The position numbers were made by a program, and so were the translations under genes. This document shows positions 39,792 through 49,500 of a stretch of 64,000 nt of DNA, piece after piece. The notes beneath the pieces are model-generated. The model had not been told where the DNA came from. It did not search any database and saw only the letters and a list, made by a program, of their open reading frames with translations. Each line of letters starts with the position of its first letter. Position 1 is the stretch's first letter. Origin of the DNA: Chitinophagaceae bacterium. Its GTDB lineage: Bacteria > Bacteroidota > Bacteroidia > Chitinophagales > Chitinophagaceae. The stretch is from assembly GCA_016720775.1 (NCBI GenBank), contig JADKJX010000003.1, forward strand, positions 372,001 to 436,000, in the 5' to 3' direction.

Positions 39792-40931
39792 ATGGCGGCA
39801 TTACAATTTGATCTGCAACATACCGATACACAAACCAAGGCAAGGGCCGGAAAAATAACAACGGATCATGGAGAAATACGAACGCCCATTTTTATGCCGG
39901 TGGGAACAGCGGGCAGTGTAAAAGCAGTAACACAGCAACAGTTACATGAAGATGTAAAAGCACAGATCATTTTAGGAAATACCTACCATCTTTTTTTACG
40001 GCCCGGGCTGGAGATCCTCGAAGCAGCAGGCGGGCTTCATAAATTCAACGGGTGGGATAAGCCTATATTGACCGACAGTGGCGGATACCAGGTTTTTTCT
40101 TTAGCAAATAATCGGAAACTAACAGAAGAAGGTGCGTTGTTTCAAAGTCATATTGATGGAAGCAAATACCAGTTTACACCGGAGAATGTTATGGACATAC
40201 AGCGGGTGATCGGGGGCGACATCATCATGGCTTTTGATGAATGCCCGCCGTACCCGAGTGAATATGCATACGCACAAAAAAGTATGGAGCTTACGCATCG
40301 CTGGCTGGACAGGTGTACGAGCCGTTTCAATGCTACTCCCGATAAATATGGATATACACAGAATCTTTTTCCAATAGTGCAGGGAAGTACTTACAAAGAC
40401 CTGCGGATGGCATCGGCAGAATTTGTTGCGTCAAAAAATGCGACAGGGAATGCCATTGGCGGGTTAAGTGTTGGCGAGCCAATGGAAATGATGTATGAAT
40501 ACACAGAACTCTGTTGTGATATCCTGCCAAAGGAGAAACCCCGTTACCTGATGGGAGTTGGCACTCCCTGGAATATTTTAGAATCCATCGCACTGGGTGT
40601 AGATATGTTTGATTGCGTAATGCCCACCCGCAATGGCCGTAATGCCATGTTATTTACCAGCAACGGCGTTATTAATATTGATAACAAGAAATGGGAAAAA
40701 GATTTTTCTGTTATTGATGACGGCATCGATTGTGCAGTAAGTAATTTTTACAGCAAGGCTTACCTGCGTCATTTAGTGAAAGCGAAAGAGATACTCGGGC
40801 TTACCATTGCCAGTGTACATAATCTTGCTTTTTACCTGTGGCTGGTAGGTGAGGCGAGGAAACATATTATTGCGGGCGATTTTTCGGGTTGGAAGAATGA
40901 GATGGTTGGCCGGCTGCAGCAGCGGCTTTAA
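39792..40931 (+). CDS. tgt: tRNA-guanine transglycosylase
   Basis: Enzyme of 379 residues that swaps guanine 34 of tRNA(Asp, Asn, His, Tyr) for preQ1 in queuosine synthesis. Catalytic segments are intact: LTDSGGYQVFSL, FDECPPYPS, GGLSVGEPM, GVGTPWNILESI and FDCVMPTRNGRNA. The zinc site is not: the usual CxCxxC reads IDCAVSN, leaving one Cys and the downstream His of VHNLAF. The loss of two cysteines may be common in Bacteroidota. The A/C-rich leader 39733-39791 resembles an interspersed low-complexity element. Confidence 0.93.
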   Translation: MAALQFDLQHTDTQTKARAGKITTDHGEIRTPIFMPVGTAGSVKAVTQQQLHEDVKAQIILGNTYHLFLRPGLEILEAAGGLHKFNGWDKPILTDSGGYQVFSLANNRKLTEEGALFQSHIDGSKYQFTPENVMDIQRVIGGDIIMAFDECPPYPSEYAYAQKSMELTHRWLDRCTSRFNATPDKYGYTQNLFPIVQGSTYKDLRMASAEFVASKNATGNAIGGLSVGEPMEMMYEYTELCCDILPKEKPRYLMGVGTPWNILESIALGVDMFDCVMPTRNGRNAMLFTSNGVINIDNKKWEKDFSVIDDGIDCAVSNFYSKAYLRHLVKAKEILGLTIASVHNLAFYLWLVGEARKHIIAGDFSGWKNEMVGRLQQRL

Positions 40932-41041
40932 GGTGTTCACCAGCAGTTAACAAAAAAGGCCGGGAACGGCACAATAATTGAAAAAACGATAAAGTTATTT
41001 TTAATAATTATCTTTAAAATCAATTCAAAATTATTTGTGCA

Positions 41042-41752
41042 ATGAAGCAGAAATTCTTTTACACCCTTATTATTTTTCTGATGCCTGCGATGGCTTTTTG
41101 CCAGAATGGAAATGTTCAAAATGCCAATATCCCAAAAGATGCGCCGGTTGATGTGAAGATGACAGACTTTAAGAGTAATATTCTTCCCAACGAGATCGTT
41201 ATTTTTCGCAGTATGGTAAACAGCAGGGAATACCAGGGACTGACGGATTCAACCGGGCGTTTTTCCATACGTCTTCCTGCAGGAAGTAAGTACGAGATCT
41301 TCATCCTCGGTTTTAAAGACTCAACCAGCTATAATGTGCTTGATATTCCTGCTTTAACAGGGAATGCCTATTATAAGAATCCTTTCAAAATTGATATACA
41401 GTTCTTACCAGCAAAAAGTTTTGTACTGGAGGATTGTAATTTTGAGACCGGTAAGGCCGATCTGTTGCCAGAAGCATTTCCTGTTTTGGATGAACTGGTT
41501 TCTTACCTGGTAAGAAAAGAAGATGAGCGGATTGAAATAGGCGGGCATACCGATAATGTAGGCACAGCAAAGAGTAACCAGGTATTATCCGAGAACAGGG
41601 CAAATACGGTAAGAAATTATCTTATCACAAAGGGGATCGATCCAAACAGGCTAACCGCAAAAGGTTATGGTTTTACGGTACCGGTTGCAGATAATAAAAC
41701 TGTTGAAGGCAGGGCACAGAACAGGCGAACCGAGGTTAAGATATTGGAATAA
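41042..41752 (+). CDS. OmpA family outer-membrane/periplasmic protein
   Basis: A protein of 236 residues with signal peptide MKQKFFYTLIIFLMPAMAFC. After a short beta-rich N-terminal domain (FRSMVNSREYQGLTDSTGRF), residues about 135-236 form a complete OmpA domain: FETGKADLLPEAFPVLDELV, the peptidoglycan-contact motif GGHTDNVGT, the LSENRANTVRNYL helix and GRAQNRRTEVKI. All contact residues are present, unlike in the OmpA-like protein at 21189. It ties the envelope to peptidoglycan. Confidence 0.87.
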   Translation: MKQKFFYTLIIFLMPAMAFCQNGNVQNANIPKDAPVDVKMTDFKSNILPNEIVIFRSMVNSREYQGLTDSTGRFSIRLPAGSKYEIFILGFKDSTSYNVLDIPALTGNAYYKNPFKIDIQFLPAKSFVLEDCNFETGKADLLPEAFPVLDELVSYLVRKEDERIEIGGHTDNVGTAKSNQVLSENRANTVRNYLITKGIDPNRLTAKGYGFTVPVADNKTVEGRAQNRRTEVKILE

Positions 41753-41778
41753 TTTTCAACAGAATTTACTTCATAAAA

Positions 41779-41808
41779 AAATCCCTCCGCCAGCTGGCGG
41801 AGGGATTT
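41779..41808. terminator. Bidirectional terminator between OmpA gene and rpsA
   Basis: A perfect 30-base palindrome with arms AAATCCCTCCGCCAG and its complement, centred between 41793 and 41794. It ends both convergent transcripts. Confidence 0.9.
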
Positions 41809-41826
41809 GTATTTTAAGAATAACGC

Positions 41827-43758
41827 TTATTCAGCTTTTGGGGCTTCTTCTGCTGAAGCAGCACCGGCAGCATCGCTGTCCATTTTAGCTTTTAAGTCGG
41901 CCAGTACACCAAGATCGCCCAAGGTTGATTTTTCAACTTTGCTTTGCAGGCTTTTAACTGCTTTCTTGGTTACTTCAGATTCGGCTTTCTTTTCTTTCAT
42001 TACCGCCTGCTTTTCTTCTTCGATCACCTGTTCCCACAAACGGGTATGGCTTAAAACGATGCGTTTGTCGTTGCGGTCAAATTCAATAACCATGAATTTT
42101 GCAATTTCATCAGCAACGATTGCCTTACCATCTTCTTTCATCAGGTGGCGTGCAGGAGCAAATCCTTCCAGGCCATAGGGCAGTTGCACAATAGCGCCTT
42201 TATCATCTTTCCTGATAACGGTTCCTTCATGCTCACTTCCTACGGGGAAGGTAGTTTCCAGGGTGTTCCATGGATCTTCTTCGATCTGCTTATGTCCTAA
42301 CTGAAGTTTGCGGTTGTCTTTATCAATGTTCATGATAACCACTTCGATCTGGTTGCCAACTTTCGTGTACTCGTTAGGGTTATTGAAGCGTTTCAGCCAG
42401 CTCAGGTCGCTGATATGGATCATACCACCAATGCCGGTAGATAATTCAACAAACACGCCGTAAGGAGTGATGTTCTTAACCACACCGGTATGCTTACTTC
42501 CTTCTGGGAAAGAAACTTCAATATTACTCCATGGATCCTGGGTCATCTGTTTGATAGAGAGGCTCATCTTACGGGTATCCTTATCAAGGGTTACCACTTT
42601 TGCTTCGTATTCATCACCCAGTTTGAAGAATTCTTTTGCATTGATCGGCGTGTTTGCCCATGTAATTTCACTTACGTGAACCAAGCCTTCCACACCCGGC
42701 ATGATCTCCAGGAATGCGCCGTAGTCTTCAATATTCACCACTTTACCTTTTACAATTTCACCTTCCTTCAGGTTCTCTGTAAGGGTATCCCAAGGATGAG
42801 GCGTTAATTGTTTCAGGCCAAGGCTGATACGTTTTTTATCATCATCAAAATCCAGAACAACTACGTTCAGTTTCTGATCCATCTTCAATACTTCTGTAGG
42901 ATGGTTGATACGTCCCCATGAAATATCAGTGATGTAAAGTAAGCCGTCTAATCCACCGAGGTCGAGGAATGCACCAAAATCAGTGATGTTCTTGATCGTT
43001 CCTTCCAATACCTGGCCTTTCTCCAGTTTACCCATGATCTCAGCCCTTTGTGCTTCGATATCACTTTCAATAAGTGCTTTGTGAGATACAACGGCATTCT
43101 TAATGGCTTCATTAATTTTCACCACTTTAAACTCCATTGTTTTTCCAACAAACTGGTCGTAATCAGTAACGGGTTTAACGTCGATCTGTGATCCTGGTAA
43201 GAAGGTTTCCATACCGAATACATCAACGATCAAACCACCTTTGGTTTTGCTGGTAACCAAACCGGTAACAATTTCGCCGGTTTTGTGAACTTCCACAATT
43301 CTTTCCCATGCTCTTGTAGTGCGGGCAGATTTGCGGCTTAGGTTAAGGTTGCCATCCCTGTCTTCTTTTTCCACTACCATTACTTCAATTACATCACCAA
43401 CTTTTACACCGCCGGGGATGTCTCTGAATTCGTTCAGCGATATAAGACCATCGCTTTTAAATCCGATGTTAACAACCGCATCGGTTTTGGTTAATGATTC
43501 AATGGTAGCCATGATCATTTCGCCATCATTGATCTGTTTGAACGTGTTGTCGTAAACCGTGTCGTACTTTGCTTTTTCATCAGCAGAATAACTGGTTACA
43601 TTTCTTTTGTCAACACTCCAGTCAAAGTCATCGTGTGCTGTAGCAACAGCTTCAGCAAGACCAACAGGCACATTTGTTTTCGCAGCAGTTTCTGTGGCTT
43701 CGCCAACAGAACCTTCCTGTGCATCTGCGTTTAATTGTTTAAAAATATTGAATGACAT
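41827..43758 (-). CDS. rpsA: 30S ribosomal protein S1
   Basis: RNA-binding protein of 643 residues that recruits mRNA to the ribosome. The start MSFNIFKQLN at 43758 is chosen; the longer frame begins with a TTG inside the -7 element. Six S1/OB repeats are visible, for example GQVLEGTIKNITDFGAFLDL, GEIVKGKVVNIEDYGAFLEI and GSKHTGVVKNITPYGVFVEL. The C-terminal tail is acidic and Ala/Lys rich. Because Bacteroidota mRNAs rarely have Shine-Dalgarno sequences, S1 is especially important for initiation. Confidence 0.96.
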   Translation of the reverse strand: MSFNIFKQLNADAQEGSVGEATETAAKTNVPVGLAEAVATAHDDFDWSVDKRNVTSYSADEKAKYDTVYDNTFKQINDGEMIMATIESLTKTDAVVNIGFKSDGLISLNEFRDIPGGVKVGDVIEVMVVEKEDRDGNLNLSRKSARTTRAWERIVEVHKTGEIVTGLVTSKTKGGLIVDVFGMETFLPGSQIDVKPVTDYDQFVGKTMEFKVVKINEAIKNAVVSHKALIESDIEAQRAEIMGKLEKGQVLEGTIKNITDFGAFLDLGGLDGLLYITDISWGRINHPTEVLKMDQKLNVVVLDFDDDKKRISLGLKQLTPHPWDTLTENLKEGEIVKGKVVNIEDYGAFLEIMPGVEGLVHVSEITWANTPINAKEFFKLGDEYEAKVVTLDKDTRKMSLSIKQMTQDPWSNIEVSFPEGSKHTGVVKNITPYGVFVELSTGIGGMIHISDLSWLKRFNNPNEYTKVGNQIEVVIMNIDKDNRKLQLGHKQIEEDPWNTLETTFPVGSEHEGTVIRKDDKGAIVQLPYGLEGFAPARHLMKEDGKAIVADEIAKFMVIEFDRNDKRIVLSHTRLWEQVIEEEKQAVMKEKKAESEVTKKAVKSLQSKVEKSTLGDLGVLADLKAKMDSDAAGAASAEEAPKAE

Positions 43759-43788
43759 AAATAACCCGTGGTTTTTAAAACGGGAGGG

Positions 43789-43796
43789 CAAAGTTA
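43789..43796 (-). promoter_or_regulatory. -7 element of the rpsA promoter
   Basis: TAACTTTG on the minus strand, 30 bases upstream of the chosen rpsA ATG. Confidence 0.5.
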
Positions 43797-43985
43797 GGTA
43801 AAAGATGCCTGTTTTACGGATAAAACCGGGTCTTTTTAGAGCGGGGAAAGAGGGATAACCTCAATTGTTTCAATATGAAGTGATTATTCCAGGAAATCCC
43901 TGGCCTCATAAGCCAATCTGTCGCTGTTAACCAATGGTTCAGTATAGCAAAACAGGGATTACATACATATATATATATGAGGCAT

Positions 43986-44019
43986 ATAAAAAAAGTCCCC
44001 CGGAATATTCCGGGGGACT
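43986..44019 (-). terminator. Terminator after the giant T9SS protein
   Basis: Perfect palindrome AGTCCCCCGGAAT / ATTCCGGGGGACT at 43994-44019, followed on the minus strand by TTTTTTTATAT. The rest of 43797-43985 holds only a short (AT)n tract near 43965. Confidence 0.88.
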
Positions 44020-44042
44020 GTATAACTAAGTGTTAGTTAGTC

Positions 44043-47000
44043 TTATTGAACAACCACTCTACACATGGTCAATCGGTTACCATTTACGTCACCGACTTCA
44101 ACCCAGTAAAGTCCTTTGCCACTCTTTCTGAGATCAACATGCATCCTTTGATACGGAGCACCGATGCTGTAGCGTTGGGTAAGAACCCTGTCACCACTTG
44201 CATTGTAAACCGTAACAGTCCTTGGCAATGAAGAGTTGTTGTAGACACTGAAGTATCTAACATCGAACTCGCCATTGGTTGGGTTAGGATAGATGAAACA
44301 TCTTCCGGTTGCAGAATCCAGGATGGATATTGTGTTGGAAGTATTGGTACAACCATTCACATCTGTAACAGTAAGTTTGTAATCACCCAGCAGATCCACA
44401 TCAAGTTGAAGCGCTGCTGTATTTCCTCCATAAGGTGCACCATTGCGGAACCAGCTGTATGTTTGAGCAGCTGCAGGCGACACTGTAGAAGACAATGTCG
44501 TTCTTAATCCAGGGTATAACCTGGTATAAGGCGAAGCTGATATAACAACAGTTGGCAGCGGGTTAACAGTTAACACCACCTGGAAGGAATTAATACTTGC
44601 ACAAGGTGCAGCGCCTGTAACAATAACACGGTAGAAATAACCGCTCATGCTAACCGGCGGAGCCGTAATGGTAAGTGTTGCCGATGTAGCACCTGCATAA
44701 ACACCACCATTTGAAATGTTAGACCAAGTATTACCTGTGTTGGTACTTACCTGCCATTGGTAACTGAACGGACCAGATCCACCTGGAACAACAGTGAATG
44801 TTGCCACTTTATCAGTACAAATGGTTCTGTTAACCGGTTGTGTAGTGATGGTGGTTGGTTGATTAACCGTTACGGTTACCGTTCTTGGAGCAGAAACACA
44901 GCCAGGGAAAGGAGAATTCAGAGTAAGACTCCAGCCTTGAGCGAAGCTGCCCACATCTCCACCAACCCTGTCTTCCGCATATATTTTCCAAACACCATTC
45001 GGGTTACCTGTAAAGGCAGACAAGAGTGGGTTAGGAGTAGGTCCTGTAACACCAGTAGGACCTGGAGGGAGGAAGTTAAACGGTGACCCGTTATTGTTGG
45101 TAGGCTTATACGTACCACTTGCCATTGGGCTTGTGGTTGGTACAGAACCTGCAGCATTGTCACGCAATGTTAAGGTAACATTGCTGATAGAAATGAGCGG
45201 ATCAGCATTTGAGTTCGCCAACAAGATCACATTTTCTCCTGTTGGTGACTGCAATACCACGTTCACGTCACCACCCCATGTATGAGAGAAGCCTCTTAAT
45301 ACTACCTGATCAACACTTACACCAGAAGTAGGCAAACCACTAACAGTTATGCTGGAATTGGTTGTACCTCCATCAGGGATAGGAATATTAGCTGCATTAT
45401 TGTATGTAGTTAACGATCCTGGGAAACCTACGCTCTGTACCGTTACCTGGTAAGGATAAACCCCGCTAGGTGTTGGTTTAGCATATACGCAGTTGGCTGA
45501 ATCGCCGGCAACATAAGGAATTGTTGCAGCAGCATCCCTGAATAAACCTGCGGCAGGAGACCAAACACCTGATGCTGGAGGACCATACAAATAGTCAAAA
45601 GCTAATGACCATGAAGTAATGGTTCCGGCATCACCTGCAAACGCATCGTATGCAGCTATTGTCCAGTTTCCGTTAGGAGTGCTGTACAGGCTTGGCCAAA
45701 GGTTTGTTGTTGGCAAGAATCCAGTTGGACCAGCTACCGGTGTACCAGTAACTACGCGGTCTGCCCTGAATGTGCCAGTGTAAGGATTAGCCCCAGTACT
45801 GATTGCAGGAGCGGTATTGTCTGAAGTGAACACAGTATTTGTGAATCCACTTGTAGGACCTGTTCCGCCTGTAGCATTCAGGAAGAAATCAAGATTCAAT
45901 ATTTGGTTATTTGGCGCTTTCAGTACCATTGCCACATCACCAACCCATGTATGACTCATGTTAACAGTCACCCTCATATTGGTGATCTGTGCAGTTGCCG
46001 GTAATGGAACGTTGATCGTGTGATTACCACCCGCAGGGGTATTATCAGGTACTGCTACGCTGATCGGACCTGAAGCGTAGCTGGAAGTGAATGGAGATGG
46101 TGCCAATGATGATGTTACACATAATTGAACAGCCGCATCGCCTAAGCACATAGCTACATTGGCCGGGTTAACAGTTGGAACTGCAGGCGTGTAAACCACA
46201 CCTACTGTTGCAGTGTTTGTACAACCGGTACCAGCGTTTGTTCCTGTAACTGTGTACACAGTGTTTACCGAAGGTGCTGCATAAACTGTAGCCAGGTTGG
46301 TTCCTGTGTAAGCAGTTGTAGCACCGGCATTGGTATACAAACCAGTAACCGGAGACCAAACATAAGAACTGGCTCCGCTTGCAGTTAATGGAGTACCGTT
46401 GATACCGGCAACACCACCGCAAGTTGGAGTAGTTTGTGCTATAGTAACAACCGGCAATGCATTTACAGTAAGTATTGCGCCGGTTGAATTAGCAGCAGGA
46501 GGACATGTACCACTGATAACACAACGGTAACGCCAGCCACTCATTGCAACCGTTACAGGATTAACCGTAAGTGTTGTAGTGTTTACACCTGAGTAAGGAG
46601 CACCATTAGCTATGTTGGTATATGTAACACCACCATTAGTGCTTACCTGCCATTGGTATGTTATACCCTGGCCTGTACCACCAACAGTAAAGTTCACACT
46701 TGTGCCGGCACATGCCGTAAGGCTGCTGGGTTGGCTGGTAACTGCAGGAAGCTGATATACCGTTATAAGTATTTGAGCCGCAGTTTGACAACCACCTGGC
46801 GCTGTTCCAACAACCGTATATTGCCTTGTTGATGACGGAGATGCCGCAACAGGGTTTGTGGTTGTAGAACTCAAGCCTGCAGCAGGTGACCATAAGAAGG
46901 TCCATCCTACTGGAGGAGGTGCCGGAGGAGTTTGGAATGTGATGCTGTAACCACCAGAGATCTGACCTAAGTCACCACCAACGGCATCAAATGCATACAG

Positions 47001-47366
47001 TTTCCATGTACCATTTGGATCACCTGTGAAAGTTGATAACAATGGATTCAATCCCTGAACAACAGTTCCAGGTCCTGGCGCTGGCCAGTTACGGGTTGTA
47101 CTGTTATTGGTAGGTTTATAAGTACCATTCGGATTTGTAGGTCCGCCTGTATTTAAACCAGTAGGAGCAGCGTCAGAGAATGTGTAGGTCTTGTTAAGAA
47201 TACCAAAACCGCCATTTTCTGTTCCGCTTACAGCAGAAAGCAAGATCACATTCTGGTTTGTTGGTGATTGCAGCAATATGCTGATATCACTTTCCCATGT
47301 ATGTGTGATTCCTGTAAGAGTAACCGATGCCACTGTAGCACCAACTACTGGTAAGCCGCTTACCAA
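44043..47366 (-). CDS. Giant T9SS surface protein with P-domains, C-terminal part (frameshifted)
   Basis: C-terminal part of a protein of about 1720 residues that begins at 49204; the true junction is near 47392. It holds three modules resembling the proprotein-convertase P-domain (ITHTWESDISILLQSPTNQN, MSHTWVGDVAMVLKAPNNQI, FSHTWGGDVNVVLQSPTGEN), each ending DPNGxWKLYAxDAxGGD-like. Two Ig-like stretches (YQWQVSTNGGVTYTNI, YQWQVSTNTGNTWSNI) alternate with them. The last 80 residues (CFIYPNPTNGEF to RLTMCRVVV) form a T9SS type A sorting domain. No protease domain is seen, so the P-domains are probably adhesive. A terminator follows at 43986. Confidence 0.78.
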   Translation of the reverse strand: MVSGLPVVGATVASVTLTGITHTWESDISILLQSPTNQNVILLSAVSGTENGGFGILNKTYTFSDAAPTGLNTGGPTNPNGTYKPTNNSTTRNWPAPGPGTVVQGLNPLLSTFTGDPNGTWKLYAFDAVGGDLGQISGGYSITFQTPPAPPPVGWTFLWSPAAGLSSTTTNPVAASPSSTRQYTVVGTAPGGCQTAAQILITVYQLPAVTSQPSSLTACAGTSVNFTVGGTGQGITYQWQVSTNGGVTYTNIANGAPYSGVNTTTLTVNPVTVAMSGWRYRCVISGTCPPAANSTGAILTVNALPVVTIAQTTPTCGGVAGINGTPLTASGASSYVWSPVTGLYTNAGATTAYTGTNLATVYAAPSVNTVYTVTGTNAGTGCTNTATVGVVYTPAVPTVNPANVAMCLGDAAVQLCVTSSLAPSPFTSSYASGPISVAVPDNTPAGGNHTINVPLPATAQITNMRVTVNMSHTWVGDVAMVLKAPNNQILNLDFFLNATGGTGPTSGFTNTVFTSDNTAPAISTGANPYTGTFRADRVVTGTPVAGPTGFLPTTNLWPSLYSTPNGNWTIAAYDAFAGDAGTITSWSLAFDYLYGPPASGVWSPAAGLFRDAAATIPYVAGDSANCVYAKPTPSGVYPYQVTVQSVGFPGSLTTYNNAANIPIPDGGTTNSSITVSGLPTSGVSVDQVVLRGFSHTWGGDVNVVLQSPTGENVILLANSNADPLISISNVTLTLRDNAAGSVPTTSPMASGTYKPTNNNGSPFNFLPPGPTGVTGPTPNPLLSAFTGNPNGVWKIYAEDRVGGDVGSFAQGWSLTLNSPFPGCVSAPRTVTVTVNQPTTITTQPVNRTICTDKVATFTVVPGGSGPFSYQWQVSTNTGNTWSNISNGGVYAGATSATLTITAPPVSMSGYFYRVIVTGAAPCASINSFQVVLTVNPLPTVVISASPYTRLYPGLRTTLSSTVSPAAAQTYSWFRNGAPYGGNTAALQLDVDLLGDYKLTVTDVNGCTNTSNTISILDSATGRCFIYPNPTNGEFDVRYFSVYNNSSLPRTVTVYNASGDRVLTQRYSIGAPYQRMHVDLRKSGKGLYWVEVGDVNGNRLTMCRVVVQ

Positions 47367-49204
47367 TATATTAGAAGGATAAGGGCTTCCAGGCCTGATG
47401 TACCAGTTCCTGGTATCAATACAGGGGCGCTGTTTGTGAAAGTCTGAGCACCACCTGCTCCAGTTACTGTTAACAAAGTTGGATTACCTGCGCAAAGCGG
47501 TCCGCTTGGATTAGCGGTGATCGCAATCGGGGTGATCGATCCTGGTGTAATTGTAACGGTTGGAGTACCACTGTTACCAGTACCAACGCAACATGGATTT
47601 GATGCATCAATAACTGATACAAGATTATATGTTGTGTTTACTGCTGGCGTAACAGGAATACAATCGCCACTTGTATAATTGCTGATCGTTCTTGGATAAC
47701 CGGCTGTTGCAGGAACTGCATTGATCACTACATTGTAAGTAGCGCCTGGGTTACCACCAGTGATATCAACCTTTAAGCATGTAACAGAACCTGTACAGCT
47801 TACCGGTGGAGGACCTAGGTTTGTTGTTGTATAAACCACATCATCAATACCGATATAGTCTGAATTAGCGCCTGGAGGGCCACCGCCTTCAACAAAATAA
47901 CGGAAGGCAAGACGTCCGGCAGTTGGACCAGCCAATCCCGTAATCGGGATCTTGAATTGCGTCCATGATGTAGGATATCCAGTAGCAGTGTAAGTTGGGT
48001 TTATATCCAATAGTAAGGTAGTATAATCACCTACGCTGGTATTATTGGCACCCACGTTAACGCCCTGGTTGGTTGTATTCATCCTCACCTGTAACCTGTC
48101 GGGGAATGTACCGCTTGTGGTACGGGTGTAGAAAGAAAGTGTATCACCGTTTTTCAAAGTAACAGACGGTGCAAACAACCAGTTACTGATTGTAGCTAAT
48201 GCCGACGTGTTATTGAAATTTGCTGCAATGTATCCCGGAGGTGTGTTACCTGGGAATACACCGGTATTTCCCTGGAACCAACCTGTTGCTCCAATTGGAA
48301 GGCTAAGGTTTTGAGAAGCCCAGCCAGCTGGTAAAGGAACAACGGTATTAAATGTTTCATTAAACACAGTTGATGCTACCGGAGGACCAGGTGTTAAACT
48401 TAACACAGATGGCCCGATCGGTGAACATGCAGGAGGAGGCGTACAGGTAAGTCCCGTAACTGTCATTGTGTAAGAAGGACAAGCAGTCGAGATCTGTGCA
48501 GCCATTGCCACAAATACTACCGTAGCATTTGCTGGCATTGTAAAAGTGAATTGAACTGCAGCACCACCAGAAAGTGAACTTGATCCACCGTCTGCCATGT
48601 AGTTACCGCAAAGGTTAGCTGGGTCAAAGCTTCCGTTGTAAGCTACAACAAAAACATCACCGCCACCTACGTTTGCAATGTAGTTTACGGTTACGCACTG
48701 ACTGGCGCAGGTTAGGTTCTGCATCGTGTACGTGTCGTAAAAATAAGGACCTGTTCCAAAAGGACCAGGGCAGGCTTTTGGCCCGGCACAGGATGAAGGA
48801 ACACCATCACGGAAAAAACGTCCGTTGTTTAGTGTAAGATCACCTGCAACCAATCCACCATTAAACGTACAAACAGCGTTAACGATGTTTGGCGTTGGCG
48901 GATTTTGAATGCCCTGTGCAGTAATTGCTGCCATTTTTTGTGAATAACGCATGTTGATGGCAGGGACATCGGTTGGCGTTGCTTGAACTGTTGGCAACTG
49001 GTTCCTGTTAGCTTTAACCATTTCTTTGGTCAGGCCAGGACGTGCCGTGACAACAGAAGTTTGTGTTCTCTTCCCATCCTTCTTAGGCGGAGACACAACA
49101 TTCTGTGCACTCGTGACATAAAATGAAGTACTTAAAATCAGAACCGGGAGGATCGTTTTAAGCAACAACACTTTAAGGTCTCTTAAAGTAGTTTTTTTGT
49201 GCAT
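47360..49204 (-). CDS. Giant T9SS surface protein with P-domains, N-terminal part (frameshifted)
   Basis: N-terminal part, 614 residues as read. A signal peptide (about residues 1-33, ending YVTSA) is followed by a linker, a Cys-containing beta region (VCTFNGGLVAGDLTLNNGRF, TCASQCVTVNY), and from about 280 to 470 a choice-of-anchor J/cleaved-adhesin domain (VFNETFNTVVPLPAGWASQN, DYIGIDDVVYT). After SAPVLIPGTGTSG the frame changes: the reading LEALILLIYW is spurious, while one added base near 47392-47395 would give PGSPYPSNILVSGLPV and join the first P-domain of the other part. So this and the 44043 fragment are one gene. Confidence 0.75.
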   Translation of the reverse strand: MHKKTTLRDLKVLLLKTILPVLILSTSFYVTSAQNVVSPPKKDGKRTQTSVVTARPGLTKEMVKANRNQLPTVQATPTDVPAINMRYSQKMAAITAQGIQNPPTPNIVNAVCTFNGGLVAGDLTLNNGRFFRDGVPSSCAGPKACPGPFGTGPYFYDTYTMQNLTCASQCVTVNYIANVGGGDVFVVAYNGSFDPANLCGNYMADGGSSSLSGGAAVQFTFTMPANATVVFVAMAAQISTACPSYTMTVTGLTCTPPPACSPIGPSVLSLTPGPPVASTVFNETFNTVVPLPAGWASQNLSLPIGATGWFQGNTGVFPGNTPPGYIAANFNNTSALATISNWLFAPSVTLKNGDTLSFYTRTTSGTFPDRLQVRMNTTNQGVNVGANNTSVGDYTTLLLDINPTYTATGYPTSWTQFKIPITGLAGPTAGRLAFRYFVEGGGPPGANSDYIGIDDVVYTTTNLGPPPVSCTGSVTCLKVDITGGNPGATYNVVINAVPATAGYPRTISNYTSGDCIPVTPAVNTTYNLVSVIDASNPCCVGTGNSGTPTVTITPGSITPIAITANPSGPLCAGNPTLLTVTGAGGAQTFTNSAPVLIPGTGTSGLEALILLIYW

Positions 49205-49432
49205 AATAAATGTTTTAGTTTGATGAAATGACTAAAAACAAATTCCGGAGAGGAATACCCGGCATCTGCAGTTAGTCAGAAAGATGCTTAAAGGTAATAA
49301 CTTTAACTTTAAATTAAGTTTTTTTTCTCCGTTTTTTTTAATGGCAGGGAACCCGATGGAAAACGAGCCCTGATAAGGCTAAGGGTTGGACTGAATGGCT
49401 TGTTTCTCAATCTATAAAGATGACTGGCCATA

Positions 49433-49460
49433 AAGAAAAAAGCCTCCTGTTGGGGAGACT
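49433..49460 (-). terminator. Terminator after the small secreted protein
   Basis: AGCCTCC and GGGAGACT pair with one mismatch around a short loop; on the minus strand a run of six T follows. The remainder of 49205-49500 holds no gene that I can see. Confidence 0.6.
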
Positions 49461-49500
49461 TTTTGGCAATTATTTTATGAAACTAAACCGGCGGTAAAAA

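Noticed and set aside
43950..43985. AT-rich tract with ATATAT repeats as a possible origin or att site
   Set aside because: Too short and with no DnaA boxes or flanking duplications; it is only low-complexity sequence beside a terminator.
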